DNA of 64,000 nt from Scybalousia_A sp963540815 (GTDB lineage Bacteria; Bacteroidota; Bacteroidia; Bacteroidales; P3). This document shows, piece after piece, positions 33,923 through 43,123 of the stretch (its first letter is position 1; every line of letters begins with the position of its first letter). The stretch spans positions 1 to 64,000 of the forward strand of contig CAUTQY010000004.1 of assembly GCA_963540815.1 (NCBI GenBank), given 5' to 3'. The position numbers and the translations under genes are program-made. Under the pieces are notes generated by a model, which saw nothing but the letters and a program-made list of their open reading frames with translations, had not been told where the DNA came from and did no database searches.

Positions 33923-36586
33923 TTAAAACAAACGAGCTTGTTCTCCCTCGTCCGTATCGGAAATATCTCCATCGGGAAAATCCATCACTTTATTTTCCTC
34001 TTCAAATAAAGTATTTTCCTCCTCTCCGTTTGTCGTATCCGAAGAGATAGTATTGTTTTCTTCTCTTTGCGGCTCAGTATAAGGCAAAGACTCCAAAATC
34101 TTTATCTTTACCTTTCCCTCTTTACTAATCTTTTTACCTTTTGCCCTGTATTTTACGGTATCTATGGAATCTGCAATATTTATAGTCTCCCCGTTTACCT
34201 CCATCATTGGCAACCAATCACTCAAACAATGCAATATTTCCGTTTTTTTCTCTTCCGTAAAAGGTATTCTGCTTTGAGTAACCGGCTCGGGAATAAAACG
34301 TTTTATATATGTTATCTTTGTTTCCAAATCGTTATATATTATAGTAATGGGCTTATTGGGGTTATACTTTTCTATTATCAAAGTATTGTCTTCAAAATGC
34401 AAAGAAAGGTTAGCTTCCGCTATTTGATACCAGCCGGCAGCATTAACCATTAATATTTTATCATTTGTTCCAAACTCTCCCAACAAAATACCTCTTTCCT
34501 CCGAGTTGAGTTTCATAACCGAATCGTCCAACCAAATTTTGCGAGCGGCAAGAGTGGATACCCCACCCGATTTTAGCCCAACGCTTCTTACCGGGTTGTT
34601 ATTAACGATGTTGCCTCTTGCTCCTCTGTTTTTGATGTCCAAATCCGCAAAATCATAAACAAAACTTGTTTTTCGCATTCTCGGACTTACTTTTAAATGA
34701 ACGGTTACCTTTTCGGCCTCTCCGTTGGAGTTTGCGGAAAAATAAAGAATACTCGAACCGCTAACCCCTTGTGTAAAATCGTATTCCTTATCGCGTATAA
34801 CACCCGTTACGGCACAACGTTTGGCAAAGCAACGTCCGAAAGGTCCGTTGTTGTACATTATATTATATATGGTCCTTTCATCGTTGCGTCTAAACAAAGA
34901 TATATAAAGAATATTTTTGCCCACAAAATCTTTTTCGGCAACTTTCTTTACAAAATATTTTCCGTCTTTGTGAACTACTATTATTTCGTCCAAAGTAGAA
35001 CACTCGCAAACAAATTTTGCATTTCCGTCGTTTTTTAACTTATAACCGGCAAAACCCTCCTTGTAATTGCAATACAATTTTTCGGTAGCAACTGCAACGG
35101 AAGCCACTTCTATTTTGTCAAAATCTCTTATTTCGGTTTTTCTTACTTTGTTTTTTCCGTACTTATCTTTAAGATGCCTAAACCAACGGATAGCATACTC
35201 TATAATATGTTCCAGATTATTTTTTACCTCCTCCATTTCAGCCTCTATGGACTCAAGGTCTTTATTTGCCTTGTCGGCATTATATTTTGAAATTCTATCA
35301 ATAGGTATTTTTCTCAAATGCAAAACATCCTCCAAAGTCACTTCTCTAATCAAATGTTTTACAAAAGGTTTCAGTCCCTTAAAAATAGTTTCGTTTATTT
35401 GTTCATCCGTTGTACAGGGTTTGATATTTTCATAAATCTCGTTTTCTATAAAAATACGCTCCAAAGAAATCCATTGCCATTTTTCTTTCAATTCGTTTAG
35501 TTGCAATTCCAACTCCGTTTTCAACAAATCAACCGTACGTTGCGTATTCTTTTTTAGAATCTCACTTATCGGCATGAAAGCAGGTTTCTTGTTTTCGTCT
35601 ATCACGCAAGAATTCGGAGAAATACTTATTTGACAATCCGTAAAAGCATACAAAGCGTCTATTGTTTGGTCTATGGAAGCATCATTCGGAAGGTGTATTC
35701 TTATTTCTACATTACTTGCCGTATTGTTTTCTATTTTCTTTATTTTCAGTTGACCTTTTTCTGTAGCCTTTGCGATAGAATCTATCAAAGAGTCGCTTGT
35801 TGTAGAGTAAGGTATTTCGGTTATAACGAGAGTTTTTTTATCTTCCTGGGTCATTTTTGCCCTTACAAGAATTTTTCCTCCCCTTACTCCGTCATTATAT
35901 TTGCTTATGTCTATAAGCCCCCCTGTTTGAAAATCGGGATATAGGGCAAAGGGTTTGTTTTGCAAAATAGAAATGGAAGCCCCTAACAATTCATTAAAAT
36001 TATGCGGAAGTATTTCGCAAGCCAACCCTACTGCTATACCCTTGGCTCCTTGTGCCAAAAGCAAGGGAAATTTTATGGGAAGAGTATCCGGTTCTTGATT
36101 TCTGCCATCATAAGAAGGGTGAAAAGTGGTAGTTTTATAATTAAAAGCAACCTCAAGGGCAAACTTACTCAAGCGGGCTTCTATGTAACGAGGTGCGGCA
36201 GCAGAGTCTCCCGTTATAATATTACCCCAGTTACCCTGTGTCTCTATCATTGTCTCCTTTTGTCCGAGTTGTACCGTTGCGCCGTAAATGGAAGAATCTC
36301 CGTGCGGGTGATATTTCATTGTGTTACCTACTATGTTGGCCACTTTGTTGAATCTGCCGTCCTCCAATTCTCTCATGGAATGAAGGATACGGCGTTGCAC
36401 GGGTTTTAATCCGTCGTAAAGATGAGGCACGGCTCTTTCCAAAATAACATAACTTGCATAGTCTAAGAACCAATTTTCGTACATACCTCTAATGGAGGTC
36501 ATTTGTCTGTATGAGTTGTGTGATTCTTCTACGGGTAGGTTTTCCGTATTCTCTTTATTGTTAAGATTGGCGTTTGTCTCTTCCAT
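33923..36586 (-). CDS. parC: DNA topoisomerase IV subunit A
   Basis: This is the 887-residue cleavage subunit of a type IIA topoisomerase. The N-terminal WFLDYASYVILERAVPHL, the quinolone-determining region (YHPHGDSSIYGATVQLGQ) and the catalytic tyrosine in AAPRYIEARL are present. The C-terminal domain has weak propeller repeats and no GyrA box was seen, which favours ParC over GyrA. The final 60 residues are acidic. ATG 36586 is supported by a -7 box at 36618-36625 downstream of the alternative start at 36628. parE is not adjacent. Confidence 0.85.
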   Translation of the reverse strand: MEETNANLNNKENTENLPVEESHNSYRQMTSIRGMYENWFLDYASYVILERAVPHLYDGLKPVQRRILHSMRELEDGRFNKVANIVGNTMKYHPHGDSSIYGATVQLGQKETMIETQGNWGNIITGDSAAAPRYIEARLSKFALEVAFNYKTTTFHPSYDGRNQEPDTLPIKFPLLLAQGAKGIAVGLACEILPHNFNELLGASISILQNKPFALYPDFQTGGLIDISKYNDGVRGGKILVRAKMTQEDKKTLVITEIPYSTTSDSLIDSIAKATEKGQLKIKKIENNTASNVEIRIHLPNDASIDQTIDALYAFTDCQISISPNSCVIDENKKPAFMPISEILKKNTQRTVDLLKTELELQLNELKEKWQWISLERIFIENEIYENIKPCTTDEQINETIFKGLKPFVKHLIREVTLEDVLHLRKIPIDRISKYNADKANKDLESIEAEMEEVKNNLEHIIEYAIRWFRHLKDKYGKNKVRKTEIRDFDKIEVASVAVATEKLYCNYKEGFAGYKLKNDGNAKFVCECSTLDEIIVVHKDGKYFVKKVAEKDFVGKNILYISLFRRNDERTIYNIMYNNGPFGRCFAKRCAVTGVIRDKEYDFTQGVSGSSILYFSANSNGEAEKVTVHLKVSPRMRKTSFVYDFADLDIKNRGARGNIVNNNPVRSVGLKSGGVSTLAARKIWLDDSVMKLNSEERGILLGEFGTNDKILMVNAAGWYQIAEANLSLHFEDNTLIIEKYNPNKPITIIYNDLETKITYIKRFIPEPVTQSRIPFTEEKKTEILHCLSDWLPMMEVNGETINIADSIDTVKYRAKGKKISKEGKVKIKILESLPYTEPQREENNTISSDTTNGEEENTLFEEENKVMDFPDGDISDTDEGEQARLF

Positions 36587-36617
36587 AATTTCTCTTTTGA
36601 TACAATGAAAAGTGTTG

Positions 36618-36625
36618 CAAAAGTA
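36618..36625 (-). promoter_or_regulatory. -7 box of parC
   Basis: Minus-strand TACTTTTG followed by CAACA, 31 nt before the chosen ATG. Confidence 0.45.
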
Positions 36626-36790
36626 CAAAAAAAGTTTTACTTACCTCTCTGCCCCGTCCTCCTTGTCCGGTCCAAACCATAACAAGACAAGCTAATTATC
36701 ACAAGATATTGCAAAAGCCTTGGCGAATCGTCAATATGTCATCGTGCTTGTTTTTTGTAGAAAAAACAAACCAAGACCTTAAAAAAAACG

Positions 36791-36798
36791 TACCTTTG
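36791..36798 (+). promoter_or_regulatory. -7 box of aguBA
   Basis: TACCTTTG followed by CA, 31 nt before the aguB ATG. Confidence 0.5.
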
Positions 36799-36829
36799 CA
36801 TTCGGAATAAATGGAAATAAACAAAGGTA

Positions 36830-37690
36830 ATGAAGATAAAGGTCGGACTTGTGCAAATGTCGTGCACAAAGGATAGAGAAGTCAATATAAAAAAAGCCAT
36901 AAGAAGTGTGGAAGAACTTGCAAAACAAGGAGCAAATATTGTTTGTTTGCAAGAGTTGTTTTCTTCCTTATATTTTTGTGAAACGGAAAACCATGACAGT
37001 TTTGCCTTAGCAGAGCAAATACCGGGTAAGACTACGGAAATGTTTGGCAATTTGGCAAAAGAGAACGGTGTTGTTATAGTCTCTTCGTTGTTTGAAAGGC
37101 AAATGGCAGGAGTTTATTATAATACCACAGCTGTTTTGGATGCAGACGGAAAATACTTGGGAAAATATCGCAAAATGCACATTCCGGACGACCCTGGTTA
37201 TTACGAAAAGTTTTATTTTACTCCCGGCGATTTGGGTTATCAAGTTTTTGAAACAAAATTCGGTAAGATTGGAGTTTTGATTTGTTGGGACCAATGGTAC
37301 CCTGAGGCTTCGCGTCTTACGGCTTTAAAGGGAGCGGATATTATTTTCTACCCTACTGCTATTGGTTGGGCAAGCTCACAAGACGAGACAACAAACAAAG
37401 AGCAATACTATGCTTGGCAAACCATACAAAGAAGCCATGCCATAGCAAACGGAGTACATACCGTTTCGGTAAATCGCACGGGCAAAGAGGGAGAAATGCA
37501 ATTTTGGGGAGGAAGTTTTGTTTGCAATCCTTTTGGTACTATACTTTACGAGGCTTCTCACTTTGAAGAAGAAAATATAATAGTGGAAATAGATACCAAT
37601 CTTACGGAGCATTATCGTACACATTGGCCTTTTTACAGGGACAGAAGAATAGATTCCTATTCGGATATAACCAAAAAGTATATTAAATAA
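36830..37690 (+). CDS. aguB: N-carbamoylputrescine amidohydrolase
   Basis: AguB hydrolyses N-carbamoylputrescine to putrescine, CO2 and ammonia. The 286-residue nitrilase-fold enzyme carries the Glu-Lys-Cys triad at E42 (CLQELF), K115 (KYRKMHIPD) and C152 (LICWDQWYPEA). The stretch EASRLTALKGADIIFYPTAIGW and the following DETTN are typical of AguB. Its stop overlaps the aguA start by one base, so the pair is coupled and completes the agmatine-to-putrescine route. Confidence 0.93.
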   Translation: MKIKVGLVQMSCTKDREVNIKKAIRSVEELAKQGANIVCLQELFSSLYFCETENHDSFALAEQIPGKTTEMFGNLAKENGVVIVSSLFERQMAGVYYNTTAVLDADGKYLGKYRKMHIPDDPGYYEKFYFTPGDLGYQVFETKFGKIGVLICWDQWYPEASRLTALKGADIIFYPTAIGWASSQDETTNKEQYYAWQTIQRSHAIANGVHTVSVNRTGKEGEMQFWGGSFVCNPFGTILYEASHFEEENIIVEIDTNLTEHYRTHWPFYRDRRIDSYSDITKKYIK

Positions 37691-38733
37691 TGTATCAATC
37701 GGAGTCTCAAACACCCAAACAATTAGGCTTTCGTTTTCCTGCCGAATGGGAAAAACATAAAGCAACCTGGCTATCCTATCCGCACAAAGAGGCCTCTTGG
37801 CCGGGCAAAATAGAAAGTATTTTTCCTGCTTATAATTTGTTTATCAAAGAGTTGGCAGAAACGGAGAAAGTACACATAAATGTTAATGACACAAAAAAAC
37901 AACTCCTTATTGAAGAACAATTAAGACTAGATAACACAAAAACGGAAAATATTCGTTTCCATTTGTTTGAAACCAATGATGCTTGGATTAGAGACCATGG
38001 TCCTAGTTTTCTTATCAACCAAAAAGGAGAAAAAGCCTTGGTTAATTGGGAGTATAATGCTTGGGGAGGAAAGTACGAGTCGGATTTGGACAATTTGATT
38101 CCCCAAAAAATAGGAGACCTCTTGGGTTTGCCTGTTTTCAATACCGGTATTGTTATGGAGGGCGGAAGTATAGACGTAAACGGCAAAGGCGACCTTATTA
38201 CCTCCAAATCTTGTTTGCTAAACCCAAATAGAAATCCGCAACTTTCTCAAAAAGAAATAGAAAACAAACTATGCAACTATTATGGCGTTGAAAATATTAT
38301 TTGGTTGCAAGACGGTATTGTAGGAGATGATACCGACGGACATATCGATGATATGACCCGTTTTGTAAATAAAGATACCCTTATAACCATGGTAGAAGAG
38401 GACAGAAATGACGATAATTACGAAATTTTGCAAAACAATCTCAAACTGTTAAAAACATTCAGACTATCCGACGGCAAACAACCTAACATTGTTGAAATTA
38501 AAATGCCAAAAGCGGTTTATTATCAAGGAGAGCGTTTGCCGGCCTCGTATGCCAATTTTTATATTTGCAACAAAAAAGTAATAGTGCCTACATACAGATG
38601 TTCTCAAGACGATAAGGCAATATATACATTTGAAGAGGTTTTCAAAGACAGACAAATAATAGGAATAGACTCTAGCGATATTATTTGGGGATTGGGTTCG
38701 TTCCATTGTCTTAGTCAACAGGAGCCGGAATAA
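37690..38733 (+). CDS. aguA: Agmatine deiminase
   Basis: AguA converts agmatine to N-carbamoylputrescine and ammonia. The 347-residue protein shows the guanidino-modifying fold: FRFPAEWEKHKATWLSYP at the start, NDAWIRDHGPSF, GDDTDGHIDDMTRF, and the nucleophilic cysteine near residue 340 in LGSFHCLSQQEP. It overlaps aguB by one base. No arginine decarboxylase gene is nearby, so agmatine would be made elsewhere or imported. Confidence 0.95.
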   Translation: MYQSESQTPKQLGFRFPAEWEKHKATWLSYPHKEASWPGKIESIFPAYNLFIKELAETEKVHINVNDTKKQLLIEEQLRLDNTKTENIRFHLFETNDAWIRDHGPSFLINQKGEKALVNWEYNAWGGKYESDLDNLIPQKIGDLLGLPVFNTGIVMEGGSIDVNGKGDLITSKSCLLNPNRNPQLSQKEIENKLCNYYGVENIIWLQDGIVGDDTDGHIDDMTRFVNKDTLITMVEEDRNDDNYEILQNNLKLLKTFRLSDGKQPNIVEIKMPKAVYYQGERLPASYANFYICNKKVIVPTYRCSQDDKAIYTFEEVFKDRQIIGIDSSDIIWGLGSFHCLSQQEPE

Positions 38734-38761
38734 CAAACGTATTTACAAAAACATAATCGAT

Positions 38762-40258
38762 ATGAAAAAAAGAATATTTACATTCTTGTTATTTGCTATC
38801 GGGGTAGTGTTCGTTACCAATGCACAAGTAGAGGAACAATTAAAGAAACATGTTTATTATCTTGCCTCCAAGGAATTAAAAGGACGAAAGGCACAAACAC
38901 CGTATGCGGAAAAGGCTTTTGATTATATAAAAACAGACCTTGAAGCGTACGGACTTGTATGCAAAGATTTTTTTATTGATGCCGATAGTATGAAAACAAT
39001 ATCTGAGGAGATTGATTATTCGGGCAAATATCACACTCTTTATACGGTGATAGAATCAAATAAGGAAAACAAAACAGATGAGTATTTGATAATTACGGCT
39101 GACTATTCCGGTAAGGGAGTAGATACCGTACAAGGTTATGAATTAATAAAATATTCTGCCAATAGTACTGCCTCCTCCGTTGCTATTGCTATGGAGTTGG
39201 CAAAGATTTTCAAAACAGAAAGTCAAAATCTTAAACGCGGAATAATAGTCCTTTTTTGTGAAAATGATAATACAACACCTTTTGCCGATTATCTCAATAA
39301 GGAATATAATAATATAATATTAGGGTTTGATTTGGCTAATTTGGGCTACCAAGAAAAAGATTCCTTAGGCAATTATGACGAAGAAGCTTATAATATAGAT
39401 TACCAATTATCTACAAGGGTAAAGAAAGCCACTCAAATAGTTAATGCTTTGGTTTTAAATAATTTGGAGATAAACTCCGAGGTATATTTGAATTATTCCG
39501 ACCCAAATTCAAAAATACCCTTTAACTTCATTTCAAACAACAATTACCTTTACCAATACGAGGATGTTGCAGATAGTTTGGATTATGTCATGATGGATAA
39601 ACTAACTACTCAGATTCAACAAGTTATAACAGCCTTTGACAATGCAAATTTGAAGATAGAAGACTATCAAGAAAAAATGGAAACTTCTGAAAATGAACAA
39701 CCGTGGTTAGTCTCTGCTTTCAACAACCAATATAAACACAAGAGTTATTTCGGTATCCATCTTATGCCTTGTGGAAGTAACCAACACAAATACAGTGAAG
39801 GAACTATGACAGGTAAAAACTCCTTCGCTTTTTCTGCCGGTGTGTTTTATCGTTGGCAATTTGCGGGGTGTTGGGCTTTGCAGTTGGATGCAAATTATGA
39901 GTATTTGACTGCAAAAAGACACGAGGGTAACTACTCGGCAAATGTGCTTTCCTTTCCGCTATCTCTTGTTTTAACCACAGGAGGTAGAGCGGCTATGGGT
40001 TTGGATATTTCAGTGGGGGCTCATTACGATTACATGCTCAGTGGCGAGCTTGAGGGAAAAGAAATATCTTTCGATTATTTTAAAAGAAAAAAATGGGGCT
40101 GGCATTTCGGTTTCAGTTTTAGATTTGCTCGTCTTATTTTTGGTGCTTATTACAAGATGCCGTTAGGCAGTGTAAATACCGAAGAATATAGATTATCAAA
40201 ATATATGAATAACATAAAAGAGTCAACCTCTTATTTTAAACTTGGTTGGAGATTCTAA
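38762..40258 (+). CDS. Degenerate M28-peptidase-like domain fused to an outer-membrane barrel
   Basis: The 498-residue product has a signal peptide (MKKRIFTFLLFAIGVVFVTNAQ). Residues about 23-290 follow the layout of M28 aminopeptidases: HVYYLASKELKGRKAQT, a strand where GAHYDH should be (here ITADYSGKG), a segment resembling GANDNASG...LELA (here SANSTASSVAIAMELAKIF) and LFCENDN. The zinc ligands are replaced, so it is probably inactive. Residues about 310-498 are alternating-aromatic strands ending in LGWRF, an outer-membrane barrel. It follows aguA by 28 nt. Function unknown. Confidence 0.65.
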   Translation: MKKRIFTFLLFAIGVVFVTNAQVEEQLKKHVYYLASKELKGRKAQTPYAEKAFDYIKTDLEAYGLVCKDFFIDADSMKTISEEIDYSGKYHTLYTVIESNKENKTDEYLIITADYSGKGVDTVQGYELIKYSANSTASSVAIAMELAKIFKTESQNLKRGIIVLFCENDNTTPFADYLNKEYNNIILGFDLANLGYQEKDSLGNYDEEAYNIDYQLSTRVKKATQIVNALVLNNLEINSEVYLNYSDPNSKIPFNFISNNNYLYQYEDVADSLDYVMMDKLTTQIQQVITAFDNANLKIEDYQEKMETSENEQPWLVSAFNNQYKHKSYFGIHLMPCGSNQHKYSEGTMTGKNSFAFSAGVFYRWQFAGCWALQLDANYEYLTAKRHEGNYSANVLSFPLSLVLTTGGRAAMGLDISVGAHYDYMLSGELEGKEISFDYFKRKKWGWHFGFSFRFARLIFGAYYKMPLGSVNTEEYRLSKYMNNIKESTSYFKLGWRF

Positions 40259-40279
40259 AAATAAGAAAGGACAAAAAAA

Positions 40280-41227
40280 ATGAAAACCAAATTTAATATA
40301 GTTGCCGTAGAACCAATAGGTATTGATAGGGAAAAAGCTGAAGAAATAAAACTTTTGTTTGAAAAATACGAATGCTCTTTTTCTGTGTATAATGACAGGA
40401 AAGAAGATTCACAAAGTTTGACAGAAAGGATAGCGGATAACGATGTTGCAATTGTTTCCAACATCCCTTTGAAAAAGGAAGTTTTGGAAAAATGCCACAA
40501 TCTCAAACTATTGGCAATTGCTTTTACAGGTATAGACCATGTGGATACCGATTATTGCAAACAAAAAGGTATTGAAATTATTAATGCCTCCGGCTATGCT
40601 ACCGAAGCAGTAAGCGAGCTTACAATAGGTTTGATTTTGGACGTTTTTAGAAAAATCTCCGAATTTAATAACAACATTAGAATCGGTGGAACAAGAAATA
40701 ATTTCTTGGGAAGAGAGTTGTACGGCAAAACAGTCGGCATTATAGGTATGGGGGCAATAGGCAAGAGAACGGCATTGCTGTTAAAAGCCTTTGGTTGCAA
40801 TGTTTTGGCTTATTCCCACAGTAGCAATCTTGTTATGGAAAGGGAGGGCGTAAAGTATGTTGATTTTAATACTCTAATGTCTCAAAGCGATGTTATTTCT
40901 TTGCACATACCTCTAACTTCTCAAACGGAAAACCTTATAAATAAAGAAAATCTAAAACTTTGCAAACCTTCCACTATTTTGATAAATACCTCACGCGGTA
41001 AAGTGGTCAATAGTGAAGATTTGGCTTATTGCCTCAATAACGGACTTTTGGCAGGAGCAGCCATAGATGTTTATGAAAATGAGCCTCCTTTAAAAGAAAA
41101 TCATCCGCTTTTGCGGGCAAAAAATTGTATCTGTGTGCCTCATATAGCATACGCAACGAGGGAGAGTTTTGACAAACGAATAAATATTATAATAGAAAAA
41201 ATAGAGAAGTGGTTGAATCATCAATAA
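40280..41227 (+). CDS. D-isomer specific 2-hydroxyacid dehydrogenase
   Basis: The 315-residue NAD-dependent enzyme has the Rossmann motif GKTVGIIGMGAIGKR and the catalytic residues Arg (NTSRGKVVN), Glu (DVYENEPP) and His (VPHIAYAT). It could act on hydroxypyruvate/glycerate, lactate or a related 2-oxo acid; the sequence does not decide. The ATG follows the barrel-protein stop by 21 nt. Confidence 0.88.
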   Translation: MKTKFNIVAVEPIGIDREKAEEIKLLFEKYECSFSVYNDRKEDSQSLTERIADNDVAIVSNIPLKKEVLEKCHNLKLLAIAFTGIDHVDTDYCKQKGIEIINASGYATEAVSELTIGLILDVFRKISEFNNNIRIGGTRNNFLGRELYGKTVGIIGMGAIGKRTALLLKAFGCNVLAYSHSSNLVMEREGVKYVDFNTLMSQSDVISLHIPLTSQTENLINKENLKLCKPSTILINTSRGKVVNSEDLAYCLNNGLLAGAAIDVYENEPPLKENHPLLRAKNCICVPHIAYATRESFDKRINIIIEKIEKWLNHQ

Positions 41228-41326
41228 AGCCGTTAAAAAATTAATATCATAATCTCCGTTATTACAAACCTTCGCTTTGAGGTCTGACAATCTCAAACCA
41301 TACATTATTGCCCACACTTCCCTTTT

Positions 41327-41402
41327 CGTCATTGCGAGACTTTGCAAAACTCGTGGCAATCTCACAAATTACGTCCTTGCGAGCGAAAAGCGAAGCAATC
41401 CA
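41327..41402. repeat. REP-like repeat left of MITE copy B
   Basis: CGTCATTGCGAGACTTTGC starts the unit, and TCCTTGCGAGCGAAAAGCGAAGCAATC (two halves, 41374-41400) ends it. The latter has an exact complement at 41606-41632, on the other side of copy B. Confidence 0.7.
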
Positions 41403-41434
41403 TAACGATTTTTATATTGCCATACCTTATAAAA

Positions 41435-41592
41435 ATTCTGCCTTCCTTTGTTTGCTTTCTGCCAAACAGCGATTCGTTATCAAAAAAACATAGTTTTTTG
41501 AGTCAAAAAACTACCTTTTTTTGCCGAAAAAACTACGTTTTTTCATCATCGAATCAAGGAATGGCAGAAAGCAAACAAAGAAAGGCAAAATT
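41435..41592. mobile_element. 158-bp MITE-like element, copy B
   Basis: Same length as copy A and in the opposite orientation, with terminal repeats CTGCCTTCCTTTGTTTGC and, at the right, GCAAACAAAGAAAGGCA. The left arm of the internal palindrome is intact, but the right arm has CC in place of TG, so the 41-nt palindrome is broken here. Flanking target duplications are not obvious. It occupies the middle of the 552-nt gap between the dehydrogenase and ABC permease genes; that gap has no credible gene, and its short open frames are translated repeat. Confidence 0.75.
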
Positions 41593-41605
41593 ATAATAAG
41601 AAATA

Positions 41606-41711
41606 GATTGCTTCGCTTTTCGCTCGCAAGGACAGACGCTGAGGGTTCGCAATGAGGGCTTGTAACATTTTTTGTGGATTGTCACGCGACAAAGTTGCTC
41701 GCAATGACGGA
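41606..41711. repeat. REP-like repeats right of MITE copy B
   Basis: The first 27 nt are the exact complement of 41374-41400. A further unit with TTCGCAATGAGGGC and TTGCTCGCAATGACGG follows to 41710. Confidence 0.75.
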
Positions 41712-41779
41712 AAAGGAGAACAAGGTTAATAAAAAACATATAGGTGGTGTTACCTACCGTCAATAAAAATTAGTTGTTT

Positions 41780-43078
41780 TTATTTTCTGAGTGGAATAAA
41801 GAATCTCTTTTTGACTAATAATTTTCTTAGTCTTTCTCTCTCTGCTTTGCGTTCTTGTCTGACTTTTCTTGTAAGTCTCAAACGATAGGCTGCAAAAGTG
41901 CTTATAAAGTAAACTGCAACTTGTATCCAAAGAGCAAAATGTTCTGTACTTATATTCACAAGAGAGGCTCCCAGGGTGTTCATTCTTATAAAACTGTTTG
42001 AGGCAAGAGTGGAAGGAAAAACAAAAGAAAAAATTTTCCAAAACTCAGGCATAGCCTCACGAGGCCAAGAAAAACCACTCATCAGAAGTATGGGTATGGA
42101 CATAAAGATATAAACGGGAATTGCGTTTTCTCTATGATAAAACAAGGTGGAGATTGTCATACCCAAAAATATGCTCGCAAACAAGAAAGGAATAATAAAC
42201 CAAAACAATTCCAAAGGTGAAGACATTAAGGCAGGTAGATTAAAGATATGAGGAATCATTATAAGTAAGTATATGCTTATAGGTATGTAAACTATAAACA
42301 CTGCCAAAGCACGACCAAAAATAACACGAAACAAACCTCTATAATGTACATTGTTTGGCGTTAAATCCCTCCATTTGCTACGCTCGGTAGTTTTTCCCGC
42401 CATCATTCCTATACCCATCAAGATAGTTTGTTGAATAAGAATAATCAAAACAATGGGCGTTATAAATGAAGGGTAACCTCCCGGGTTGTACAAAATAGTC
42501 TCTTGAGGAATAAATTTTCTTATACCCCGCACTGCATCATCGTATGTAGAACCTTGCGATATAAGTCCTGTTGCCTCAATCTCATATCCCATAGTCCTGC
42601 TAACATATGAACTTGCAACAGAGAGATTCCTATACCAGAAAAAGGACGATACGTCGGCAAAAATATTTACATGTGTTTGTTTTCCGCTATTAATATCTTT
42701 TGAAAATGTTTTTGGTATGTTGATTATTCCATGAACTTTTCCGTGTCTTTGCAAATCCTTAGCCTCCTCTACGGAAGCACATTCATAGGCAACCTTTACT
42801 TCGGGAGTAGCATCTATCATACGAACGTATTTTCTACTCATAGAAGATTTTGAATTATCCACTATGGCTATAGGGGCATCTCGCAAAGCCTCCTTATTGT
42901 AGATAAAACAAACAGCCAAAGGATAAACCAAAGTAGCAATAAAAAATATTATTATAACTCCGGCGTCCGTAAATATACCGTACAACTCTTTGCGAAGAAT
43001 ATAAAACATATCCAACCAAGCCATACGATTTTCTTTAAAAGCCTTTTTTATATTACCGAAATTTAAATTTACTTTCAT
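41780..43078 (-). CDS. ABC-2 type transporter permease (second)
   Basis: The 432-residue membrane protein has one N-terminal transmembrane segment (about 39-60), a periplasmic region with the ABC-2 phrase PIAIVDNSKSSMSRKYVRMI and GIINIPKTFSKDI, then five or so C-terminal membrane segments. The tail is unusually basic (RKVRQERKAERERLRK). It resembles YhhJ/YbhR permeases. It is the last gene of the tolC-hlyD-permease-permease unit; no ATP-binding gene is adjacent. Confidence 0.85.
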   Translation of the reverse strand: MKVNLNFGNIKKAFKENRMAWLDMFYILRKELYGIFTDAGVIIIFFIATLVYPLAVCFIYNKEALRDAPIAIVDNSKSSMSRKYVRMIDATPEVKVAYECASVEEAKDLQRHGKVHGIINIPKTFSKDINSGKQTHVNIFADVSSFFWYRNLSVASSYVSRTMGYEIEATGLISQGSTYDDAVRGIRKFIPQETILYNPGGYPSFITPIVLIILIQQTILMGIGMMAGKTTERSKWRDLTPNNVHYRGLFRVIFGRALAVFIVYIPISIYLLIMIPHIFNLPALMSSPLELFWFIIPFLFASIFLGMTISTLFYHRENAIPVYIFMSIPILLMSGFSWPREAMPEFWKIFSFVFPSTLASNSFIRMNTLGASLVNISTEHFALWIQVAVYFISTFAAYRLRLTRKVRQERKAERERLRKLLVKKRFFIPLRK

Positions 43079-43123
43079 CCTTCTTATAAATCTATTTTAT
43101 TGTACTTTAATACATAGTGTTTT

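Noticed and set aside
41308..41596. Two overlapping frames of 61 and 84 codons in the repeat-filled gap
   Set aside because: Their sequence is REP and MITE repeat in translation, with no ribosome binding site or family resemblance.
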